Source of the DNA: Enoplolaimus lenunculus
Lineage: Eukaryota > Nematoda > Enoplea > Enoplida > Thoracostomopsidae
Assembly: GCA_030248215.1 (NCBI GenBank)
Contig: JASANG010001103.1
Span: forward strand, 213,501-277,500
DNA: 64,000 bases
Reading direction: 5' to 3'
The translations under genes and the position numbers were made by a program. Below, in pieces: positions 43,501-55,500 of this stretch (positions are counted from its first letter, which is position 1; each line of letters starts with the position of its first letter). The notes under the pieces are model-generated. The model did no database searches. It had not been told where the DNA came from and saw only the letters and a program-made list of their open reading frames with translations.

Positions 43501-46500
43501 TCAAACTGAAGCCTAAACCTAAAACCAAATACTAAGTGTAAGCCCGAGCCTAAGCCTAACCACAAGTCAAGACTAAACTAAAATCTGAAAATTTCGATGC
43601 ACCAAAATCTAAAAATTTCGGTACCTGGGGGGAAGTTCACCAGATCCTAACCGCTGGGGACCCCTGTGTCTATGAGACACGAATTGTATATTATTCAGTC
43701 TTAGCTATTTGGCTTAGCATAAAACTAAGTAAGGTATTTATTTTGAATTTTAGGATGAAGAAACTGCGTTGCATTGCGCCGCTGCACGAGGTCATATTGA
43801 ATGTGCTCAATCACTGGTCGCAGCCGGAGCTGACCTTGATTGCCAAGACAAGGTAAGTCAAATCAAGAGTGCCAATGTTACTTTAAGGGGCGTAACAGTA
43901 GATTGAACGAATTCCTAAGCCTAAGTTTAAGCCTAAGCGTTGCAAAAATGAGTTCCTAAGTCTAAGTCTAAAGCCTAAGCAAAAAATGTAATCTAGAATC
44001 TAAACCTACTCTTTTATAGAGCTACCAAAAACCTGGACGCCCCTTAAAGTAACATGGGCCATCAAGAGTGTATGATACTTTAACAAGAGTATGCAACTAC
44101 CTGGACTGTATATAGTACAAATCATACCAACACGCGTTGCGTTTTTGCTCGACCCTCGTTTATTCAAGGTGCGATATCTTGTAATAAATAAGACAGAACA
44201 ACCTAAGCAATTTTGATATACAAAGCACTTTTAGACATTTAAAGTACCATAGAATTTTAAGGTTAGCACAAGTTCTGCCCCCTCTAAATAAGTGGACGGG
44301 AGGCCAAAAATTCAACGTATGAGTATTCTAACATTGCCGAGAGCCCGTACCTATTGGGGGGGGCTGAGAGTTCAGCCCCTAGCTGAATTTTGGCCCTATA
44401 GAAAATATTCCATCTTGCTTGTAAATCACCAAAAACTCATGTATGCCCCTGCTGAAAAATGTTTAACCCCTCTAGCAAGGTGAGCTAGCTACGGGCCTGC
44501 ATTGCCGATGAATGGTATTCTGGAAAAACGTGAACGAGAGTAAAAGCAAATATTAAGGATTCAGACGTTAAATATTGTAATGCAATTTTTTTCAGCATGG
44601 ACAAACAGCGTTACATTTGGCAATAAGAAGACATCACGTTGAAATTGCATTACTACTGCTCCATGCTGGCTGCAAGCTTGATCTTCTCGATGAGGTAAGA
44701 AATGATTTATAAAAGTTAACAGATTTGCTTGTGTGACTCTCAGATTCACAAAATTCAAAAGTTTATCTTTAATTTTAAAAATTATGAAACCAAAAAGTAA
44801 AACGAAAAAGTTAGGCTGATTTCAATTTTTGAACAAAATATTTTACTGTAGAATTTGATTACATCATAGAATACTAGTCAGCCGGTTTTGTGCTATGCTC
44901 AGAAGTTACCGAATGCACAACAATCTGCATACAAATTTTCTTTTTACAATACAATAACGTTTTTGTTATAAGAAATTATTGTAAACAAAGTAATTCTGGA
45001 AAATTGCCCAAAATACGTATGTGGGGCATTTCAGCTTTAATTATATGATTTTGTGATACTTTTGTTAGACATATTAGTTCAATACAATGTGATTGTTTTT
45101 AGACACATCGGTATATGCAAAGAACAACGAGTTCGTCATGAATAGCCGATAGGACCCCCCATAGGATGGTTTTCCCGTGTAGATACCACGAAATTTCTTG
45201 TGGGGGACAGGTTTTCCCCATAATAACTTGTCCGGGGTATAAATTTACCCGGGTAATAGTCCACAGAACAACAGCTTCTGGTGACAAATTTTTCGCTGGC
45301 ACCAGTATAAAATCAGATATTTAATTTTTTGAACACTAGAAATAGTTGAAATTAATGATTGTTGTATTTATTTTAATATTTTTTATTTCAGAGCGGTGAC
45401 TCAGCTCTCCACTTGGCTTGCAAAGAAGGACTTATCACTGTCGTTCAAGCGTTGTGCACCCTCGGATGCCATATTGATATTGCTAATAAGGTTAGTTGGT
45501 ATCATAATTCGCCGCCCGAGCCTTCGTCGCCCGGCAACTTGTAATCTGAAATTTCATTGACTCGACAATTCTTCGCCTATTATTATGTTTAAGCTTAGGC
45601 TTAGGCTTCGATTAAACGTAAGAGTATACTTGGATTTATTCATAGGTTTTAGGACAATATTAAGCGACAAGTTGTCGGGCAACGAATTATTGCAGATTAA
45701 AATCCAACAGGACAATTGCTAGATTTCTTTCACGTTGTGGTTGGTGAACGTTTCTACCTTTGTATCTAATCTAGTCTCGGTAGTAATAGCAAGAGTCTAT
45801 AATGACTCTATTTTTGAGCAACTGGGTACATTCTGTGTAGAAAAGAATCTACTGAGCACACGTTGCGTTTTTGGCCCACGGTCCTTATTTAGAGAGGGGT
45901 ACAACCTGTGTGAACCATACCACTTTGGTATCCGGTGTCAAAAAATGCTCTGCTTTTAGTTTAATTTAGAGGTATTGTATGTGACAGCTACCCCCTAGCT
46001 AAATACGGGGGTAAATCAAAAACGGGCGCTCGTGTCGGGTACATTTTATACCATGCGCATACCCAAAAATTGCATACTCATGTATCATGCACCGTTGGTG
46101 ATATGAATCGGCCGCAGGCCCCTACTCAAATTGTTCTGTCTCTGCTTAATATATTGAACTGTTTACGGGACTGCTTAGTGACGATAATTGTTTGAATTTT
46201 TACATATCTTTGTCTGCTTTGAAGGAAAAGCAACAAACCTAAACAAATCGGTCATCGACCTATGTTCGAGCCCGGAGTCCGAGGATATAGCTCACGCCGG
46301 GTTCAGCCGCTTAAATGTTGGCTCCCTCTACAAAAAATTTAACCTCCCTGTCAGTCATCGGATACCCTTGTGAGCGTCTCCTACGATGTTTAGCTTCCTA
46401 TCGATGCTAGCATAGCGAGCTGGTTGTGGGTTTGCCAATCGAACACAAGTCATTATTTTGACTGCCTGATGATCGCCTGTATTTTACAGAAAAGCCTTTC

Positions 46501-49500
46501 TGCTCTTCACGTTGCCGCAAAAGAAGGCCATACTGAAATTGTTCGCGTTCTCTGTTTGGCCGGAGCGAATGTTCACATTAAAAATAAGGTTTGCTATTTC
46601 TGGTTGTGGTATAGTAGTTCCCCTCACAGTTATGCTTAGGTTTAGGCAAAACTTTAAAAATAAGGTTTGCTATTTCTGGTTGTTGTATAGTGTCCCCTAC
46701 AGTTATCTTATTGGCAATGCTTTAAAATAGTTTCTATTTCTTTGTGTATTTCCCCTCAGTTATCTTAGGTTTAGGCAAAACTTTAAAAATAGGTTTCTAT
46801 TTCTGGTTGTTTATAGTAGTTCCCCTCACAGTTATGCTTAGGTTTAGCAATGCTTTAAAAATAAGGTTTGCTATTTCTGGTTGTGGTATAGTTCCTCTCA
46901 CAGTTATGCTTTGGTTTAGGCAATCCTTTAAAAATAAGGTTTGCTATTTCTGTTGTGTATGTTCCTCTCACAGTTATGCTTAGGTTTAGGCAAAACTTTA
47001 AAAATAAGGTTTCTATTTCTGGTTGTTGTATAGTGTTCCCCTCACAGTTATGCTTAGGTTTAGGCAAAACTTTAAAAATAAGGTTTCTATTTCTGGTTGT
47101 TGTATAGTATTCCCCTCACAGTTATGCTTAGCTTAGGCAATGATTTAAAAATAAGGTTTCTATTTCTGGTTGTGTATAGTTCCCCTCACAGTTATGCTTA
47201 GGTTTAGAAACTTTAAAAATAAGTTTGCTATTTCTGGTTGTTGTATAGTAGTTCCCCTCACAGTTATGCTTAGTTTAGGCAATGCTTTAAAAATAAGGTT
47301 TGCTATTTCTGGTTGTGTATAGTTCCCCTCAATTATCTTAGTTTAGCAAAACTTTAATATTTCTATTTCTGTTTTATATAGTTCCCCTCACAGTTATGCT
47401 TAGGTTTAGGCAATGCTTTAAAATAAGGTTTGCTATTTCTGTTTTATAGTTCCTCTCACAGTTATGCTTAGGTTTAGGCAAAACTTTAAAAATAAGGTTT
47501 GCTATTTCTGGTTGTTGTATAGTAGTTCCCCTCACAGTTATGCTTAGATTTAGGCAATGCTTTAAAAATAAGGTTTGCTATTTCTGGTTGTTGTATAGTA
47601 GTTCCCCTCACAGTTATGCTTAGGTTTAGGCAATGCTTTAAAAATAAGGTTTGCTATTTCTGGTTTTTGTATAGTAGTTCCCCTCACAGTTATGCTTAGG
47701 TTTAGGCAATGCTTTAAAAATAAGGTTTGCTATTTCTGGTTGTTGTATAGTAGTTCCCCTCACAGTTATGCTTAGATTTAGGCAATGCTTTAAAAATAAG
47801 GTTTGCTATTTCTGGTTGTTGTATAGTAGTTCCCCTCACAGTTATGCTTAGATTTAGGCAATGCTTTAAAAATAAGGTTTGCTATTTCTGGTTGTTGTAT
47901 AGTAGTTCCCCTCACAGTTATGCTTAGGCTTAGGCAATGCTTTAAAAATAAGGTTTGCTATTTCTGGTTGTTGTATAGTAGTTCCCCTCACAGTTATGCT
48001 TAGGTTTAGGCAATGCTTTAAAAATAAGGTTTGCTATTTCTGGTTGTTGTATAGTAGTTCCCCTCACAGTTATGCGTAGGTTTAGGCAAAACTTTAAAAA
48101 TAAGTTTTGCTATTTCTGGTTGTTGTATAGTAGTTCCCCTCACAGTTATGCTTAGGTTTAGGCAATGCTTTAAAAATAAGGTTTGCTATTTCTGGTTGTG
48201 GTATAGTTCCCCTCACAGTTATGCTTAGGTTTAGGCAAAACTTTAAAAATAAGGTTTGCTATTTCTGGTTGTTGTATAGTAGTTCCCCTCACAGTTATGC
48301 TTAGGTTTAGGCAATTCTTTAAAAATAAGGTTTGCTATTTCTGGTTGTGGTATAGTTCCTCTCACAGTTATGCTTAGGTTTAGGCAAAACTTTAAAAATA
48401 AGGTTTGCTATTTCTGGTTGTTGTATAGTAGTTCCCCTCACAGTTATGCTTAGGTTTAGGCAATGCTTTAAAAATAAGGTTTGCTATTTCTGGTTGTGGT
48501 ATAGTTCCCCTCACAGTTATGCTTAGGTTTAGGCACAGGTTTTATATGTCCGTTGTTCCTATTGTATAATTTTCTGCACTTACGATTAGGCTAAGATTTA
48601 GGCTAATGCTTATGGGTTCGTTGTGGCTCTTGTACACTTCCCCCACATTTACAATTAGGGGTTGTTTAGAAAAATGATTATTTTCCCGAGGGGTTTGTGT
48701 GAACCTTCGTCTAAACCTAAACCTAAGTGTAAATGTCTACTTACTCATAGCTTCTAAAACAACGAACGTTAATTGTTCTGGTCTGTGTTATTTGATAATC
48801 GGTTATTTTGATAACAAAGTTTCTTAATTGGAACAAATCATTTAATCTGTGTTTCAGGATGGTCTCATTTCTGAAGTTGTCGCCCTTTCGCAAGGTTTTA
48901 CTGTGGTCGGTGAACTGCTTGGCAAGCTCAAAGACGTAAGCTCTGCTTATGCTGTGTTCAGCACCATTCACACTTGCAAGTTTTTGCAGCAACAACTCGC
49001 AGCTACAATTTGCAACTGCAATTTTCCATCTAAATTTCAAAATTGCAATTTACAAAGTGCCAGTTTTTACAGCGCGAACATGCAAATACAACTTGCTGCT
49101 GTAAATTTTGTAATATGTTTTTGAACAAAACTTGCAGCTGCAAGTTGTTGCAGCATGTTGTTAAGTTCTTGCTGTCAACAATTTACACTTGCTAAAATTG
49201 CAACTGCGAGTTGTCGCTGCAAAAACTTGCACGCGTGAATGGGGTTTAAGTCGTTTTCTATTGCTGCACCAAATATATATTGCGGTTAGGTGGGTCGGCA
49301 GCCAAAGGGCCGTCCAGGACGTCTCGCTCTCCCTGGCGAAATGTTGAAATTTTCAACCTTGCTTGTAAGTCATTGTTGCATGCTTCTCGTTAAAATTTTT
49401 AGACTTGAAAACTATTCTTCTGCTATATTTTTGTTTAACTTTAAATCTTTTTAATCAAAAAATTTCAATGTTCGTATTATCATGAATTTACTAAATAAAT

Positions 49501-52500
49501 GCCCATGTAACGGGTTGCGCTATACTTTACTGTGCTGGACGCCGCTGCACGCCGCCGGACGCCACTATAAGGTGCTAACTTAACCCCTTCTCACATAGAG
49601 TTGACTATGAGCAACTCAGCGCAGTGTATATACGTTAAATAATATATATCACTCAGTGTTTAACAATTGCAACACGTATACATAGTACTAAATCACCACA
49701 AGACGTGAGAGCCCCCTCGGGCTCGAGAGGCAAGCTCCTATAGCTGAGTGGTGACGGTACACGCCACCACTCCAGTCACTGGAGTTCGAATAATAGCATA
49801 AAAGTAGGGCTCAGATAAAATAGAAAATATTCATGTGATAACGGGTTAATGGTGTGTGACAATTTTTATAAACAAATCTTATTGCGCTGCGCGCGCAAGC
49901 GTAACCCTTAAGGCTTAGCTTAGCGTAACAGCTAATAGCAACAAGTACATGTTGTCTTAAATGTGTGTAGCACCTATCACCAGCTTGTGGTACCTTTCGA
50001 ACTATTAAAACCAAATTGTACCAAATGTCAGGCCTGCGACTAGAAATGATCAATTGACGGTACAATATTTATTGCAAAATTCACGAAAATGTTCTTAGCT
50101 TAAAACTGCCTGTAGCTCTGCCGACTGTCGCCGATAACTTTGAACTTGACAATCTGACTTTCCAGGATCAGCAGAAAGAATTCTACGTTGAACAATTATG
50201 TCCTGGACAAAGTCCACTTCGAAGGATCAAACTGAAAGCTTTCGGTAACTGCGGCGCTGGCAAAACGCAACTGTTAACCAGTTTACGGACCAGTTTCATC
50301 GGAAGTTTGTTTCGACGTTCGATAACCGAAAAATCTATGCCTAAAGGTGAGAGAGAGCGCAGGTGAGCCATCCTTAGCCATTTAGGGGTATTTCGGCTTG
50401 TCGGGGGTGGGGAACCGTGAGATTGATTAAGAAACATTTATAAATGTTTGGGTTGTGCACAGTGGCGAATCCAGGATCTCAGAATGGGGGTGGCAAAATT
50501 TCACAGGTAATAAACTTATTTTTGACCCATGCTGTAGCGATCAAAATAAGAGGGGGTCCTCATCCCAATTAATAGGATTCCGTATCCCTAATAAGAGTCC
50601 GTAAGCGGGTAGAGTCCTTAAACCCTCTTTAGAGTCCATAAATGTCTATTATCCCTAATTGTAGCGCATAAATGACTCCAGGGCCAAATAAAGGTGAGTT
50701 CGAAACTTTAAAGCGTGCTTATACTATTGTGTATAAAACAGAGAAATAAACAGCATAGAACAGCAATTGACACTATATAATTTCTGTCGAGATGCTGTTG
50801 GGGGGGCACGGCCGGGGTGGCCCCCCATGGATCCGCCACTAGTTGTGCAGAGGGAATAAGAGATGCAAGGAAGATGTGTGGATAAAGTTCATTGAACTTA
50901 ATACATATTACTTGTACTTAATTCTTATGATGACGATAACAATTTGTTTATATTTGCAACGGTTATTGATTTTGCAATTCCTCTAATTGTATAACAAATT
51001 TACGTCGTAACCCTTTCTCACATAAATATTTTCTATTTTGTCTGAAATGTCGGTTTAAGCTGGCTTCAAACACCGACGATTACAGTGAGAGGCGTTTACC
51101 ATCATCACGCAGCTATTGAAGTTTATTGTCCGATGAGGCTCTCACGTCTTGTAGAGATTTTGTACTGTGTATACACGTAGTAATAAATGATACAGAGTGC
51201 GTTGTGTATTATTTCACACACATTACGCTGAGTTACTCATAGTCAAACTCTATGTGAGAATGGGGTTAAATATTAACGAATGCCAATTTTACTTTTACAG
51301 ACGAATCATCAATTCAACTGACAAATTCAACTGTAACCAAATCTGGAATTCCACCGTTGCAAAACGCTTCAAACAGCACAAAAGGAATCGATATTCAAAA
51401 CGTCAACGTATCAAGTGAGTATTTTGACAGCAATGAATCCAGAGTTTGGTTTGGGGGGGTCGAGCAGCTACGCCATTTAAAACCGCAGATTTTTTCACGG
51501 CCGGAGCAGCCACCCCTCCATACCCTTCGTTTGATCTTCGTCTATTTTTAAAGACGGACGCCTTATCTTAACAAGATTTTAAACAGAAAATTTGGAAAAT
51601 ATTTTGATCATCACACGGGGTGTCCACACCGGATGGAGGGCATCCTAGCTTGCTCCGGCACTAGATTTTTCTACGACACAGAGTAGATAGAATAGTTTTT
51701 GCTTTCAGTGTCAAGAGATCGCGTTACGTTCACAGGTTTCGGCTTGTTATAAGAATTTCTTTTTACATTCCAAACAGAGGGAACACGATGCCCCCGTCTC
51801 TGACGCAAAATAAGGCAATCAACCCGGCGCTACGTACCCAAGTATAGAAACACAACCATATAACTGATGTTGACCCACCAAATAAACGAGCCCGATCAGA
51901 CAACGTTGGAACAACAGTCTGCACGACCCCTGTTCGAAGTTTTGCCCAAACTTAAGGACCACGCGTGGAATCGACCCTCGGCCTTCTTGCGGTTGAGCCA
52001 AGCATGTTTCACTACACCATGTGGTCTTTGCAAGTACTTCATATACCTGTATTATATGTGCACATTCAATGGCTGATCCATGGGTGGCCACCCCGGCCGT
52101 GGCCCCTCAACAGCATCTCGACAAAAATTATATAGTGTCATTTGCTGTTCGACGCTGTTTATTGCTATTGGCTTCCGAATTCGAGCCTTTCAATTTGTTC
52201 TTGTTTGAAACCAAATCCGAACTTATGTTGTTACCCTTTTGTTTAGATATAAATTGCGTTGATGCGTTAGTTTTATTTGTGATTCATCTCAATTGAACGA
52301 ACGTAAAGAAGTCAACTTTATGGCAATAATTCGTGGTTTGTGTGTGGGTCAAAAATAAGTTTATTATCTGCGAAATTTTGTCACCCCATTTTGAGATCCT
52401 GTATCCGCCATTGTGCACATTTCTGCAATCTTTTTGCGTTACATACACTTACTGCGCACATATACCGACACTGTAATATTTGTGTAGAATGAGTATATTT

Positions 52501-55500
52501 TTCAGATGTTGGCGAATTTTCAACTTGGGAATTTTCGGGTTATGAACCCTACCATCAACTCTACGATCATTTTGTTGGCAACACCGACTGTATTCATATG
52601 ATTGTATTCTCACTTGCTGACAAACCTGATACCCAGCGTTCGCAATTAATGTATTGGTTAAATTTTCTCAAAGCTCGAATTATGCCTGGTGAAATTGGTG
52701 AGACTCATTGTTGTTTACAAACGTTGTTTCAACCGGGTCAGTAGTGACACAGAAGGGCTCAGCCCCCACTCTGAAAAAAACAATTGGCCCCTCTTGAAAG
52801 CTTTCAGTCTTGCTTGTAAGTCATCGTTAAACCCTTGTATGCCCGTCCTGAAAAATCCACCCCCAGCAATATGAGCTGGCTATGTCGGTTTTACACAATA
52901 TGTTTTGTGAAATTATCCAGAATAAATATTGGTTGATTCGTTCCGGGCCGGTAATTAGATGCGAGCCAGAAGCGTCTGCTTAGGGTTGCGCTATACTTTT
53001 GTTGACGTCCGCCGCCGACTGTCACCTGTCCGGCGCCGTCCGTCGCCGTGAGGCGCCGTTAGTCACCGTGCAGCGCCGTCAGTCACCGTGCGGCGCCGTC
53101 CGTCACCGTGCGGCGCCGTCAGTCACCGTGCAGCGCCGTCAGTCACCGTGCGGCGCCGTCAGTCACCGTGCGGCGCCGTCCGTCGCCGTCAGTCACCGTG
53201 CGGCGCCGACCGTCACCGTGCGGCGCCGTCCGTCGCCGTGAGTCGCCGTCAGTCACCGTGCGGCGCCGTCCGTCGCCGTCAGTCACCGTGTGGCACCGTC
53301 CGTCAGAAAAAGGTATCGTACGCCAAATAACTTAGGTACGATAACGTATGGTACGAACGGTGACGGATGGTGCCGTACGAAAGAAGGACGGCGACGGACG
53401 GTGCTAGACGCGTGATGGACGGCCCTGGACGTCAAGTATAACACAACCCTTAAATGGTTCATAAATTTTAACCCGGCATAGAACACTTTTAACCTTGCTT
53501 ATAAGTCATGTCAAATACATGACACGCCTGTACTGGCCTATGTTACTTTCAGGGATGTCCTGTTTTCCTGCGGGAAATCAAAAGCGCCGGAGAGCATCCT
53601 TTGCTACTCCTGTTTGTACTTACGCGATGATTATTAAATTTTACTGTTATGTTTGGCCTTTTTACGGAATATGCTACGCTCTGTTCCTAGGCCTTGTCCC
53701 TAAGTTAAAGAAGCCTAAACCTAAACGTAAACCTAACTGTATCAGCTACTGCCAACTACTTAAAGGTACAACGAGCAAGCAAACAATTGAATAATGCGTC
53801 ATTCACAATAATTTTGTCAACGGTGCCACAAACTGTCTTTTAATTGTATGCCATTTTGTAGGCAATTGTGGATCAGCGTCAAAACCAGCACATGTGATTA
53901 TTGCTGGTACACATTTGGATCAAATATCGAACAACAGTGGCACAGTGGGGACTTCGCCTGAAGGTGACCCCACAACCCCTGCAACCGACCGCCTGTTTGC
54001 AGAAATTAAACAGCGATTTGAGTACGATTTTGCAATTCATCCACGTATTGTATTGTTGGACGCACTGCAGTCAAATACTGCAAGCATAAAGTGTTTAAAG
54101 CAATATTTAGCGAAAACAAAAGATGAAATTGTACAGGTAAACTAAATATAAGGCTGAAACTTATTTGGAATCAGATAACGTCATATCGCAAACGCCTTCC
54201 ATCGGTGAGATTGTGGATCGAATCTTACCTTGAAATTACATTTCTTATAAAATTGAAAATATTCACGAGATAAAGGGTTTAGTGGAAAAATTATCAGTAT
54301 CTTTAAAATTCGCGAATTACTGCATACAACTTCTGTTTATCTGCATATACAAGCGAAGTGATAGTGCAAATATATTGTTATCAAAATTTTTGAACACTCA
54401 ACAAAAACAGTTTTAGGATGTTTTAGAGGTAAAAAGATGTACTTTCGCTTGAGATTATTCGCTTCCAAACCATAATCCTGACTATCGCCGTTGTTTAATC
54501 TGATTATAATTGTTTTAGAACTTAAGCAACAGTACTGGATTTCTTGATGCAACGATCAATTATTTGACTCAAGTCCGCAAAGCGCAGTCAAACTTCCCAG
54601 TGGTGTCTTGGCCTGCGTTCATCGAAATGACACGAACTCATGTTAACCCATTAGCTGGCGAAGCACATTGTCGACAATTGATACAACAACTTCAATTGAT
54701 GGGAGAAGTAAACAACAAACAAACAAACAAACGATCAAACAAACAAACAAACGATCAAACAAACAAGCAAACAAACAAACATTTATAGTTTGTTTTAATC
54801 TTCAGGCCCGTAGCCAGAAGTATCTCTGACTCTAAGCTTCTCTGAACGAGTTTTACCATCCCTTGGAAAAGGTTCAACTACACTTGTATGCTATTTGAAA
54901 TCGTTGCTTGTGACCTTTGATAAATATTTTAGACTCAATAATAAGTTTTAGCTGTGTTTAAGCGATTGTCAATTTACGACGGGTTTTGAATTTAAATTTT
55001 TGAACAACGCACTGCCTGTTTTAAATTTTAAAAAATTCACAGCTTTGAAGAATATATTGAGGTGTGAAGTCCCGGATCCTACCTAGACTGGCACGCGATA
55101 ATATATCGCTGTTTAAGTAAAGATACGCGTAATTTTGTGAATTGAAATGCTAAACAACAAGTTAAGCGTTCACTGAAAGAATATCTGCAGTTTAACATTT
55201 AATGAACAAACCTTGGATGCTAGGAATGATGTATAGGACAGGTCCATAGTATATAAGCATATTCCTAAAGCGTTAGCGTAAACATTAGCTTATAACTAAA
55301 CCAAGGCCTAAGCCTAAGTAAAAAAATTAGTCTAAATCTTAAGCTTTACTCTATTGCGGTTGTGTGGATAAACGGTCAAGCCCGTAATCCATATATGGGT
55401 CGATGATAGAGACAATCCTGATTTTGGTGGCATGGGACGCTAAGAACGGTGCTGATATATGAAATCAAGAAACCGAGGTCATGATACCAGCAAAAACAAG

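Noticed and set aside
46424-47067. Open frames running from exon 9 into the array
   Set aside because: They cross the exon 9 donor and read the 76-bp repeat; only the exon part is supported.
46578-48535. CRISPR-like array
   Set aside because: Whole units repeat with no unique spacers, and the setting is a eukaryotic intron. The 34-bp array at 18770 fails for the same reason.
52999-53335. Arg/Pro/Ser-rich repeat proteins in three frames
   Set aside because: The 20-bp minisatellite is open in several frames at once, as expected for repeats without stops.
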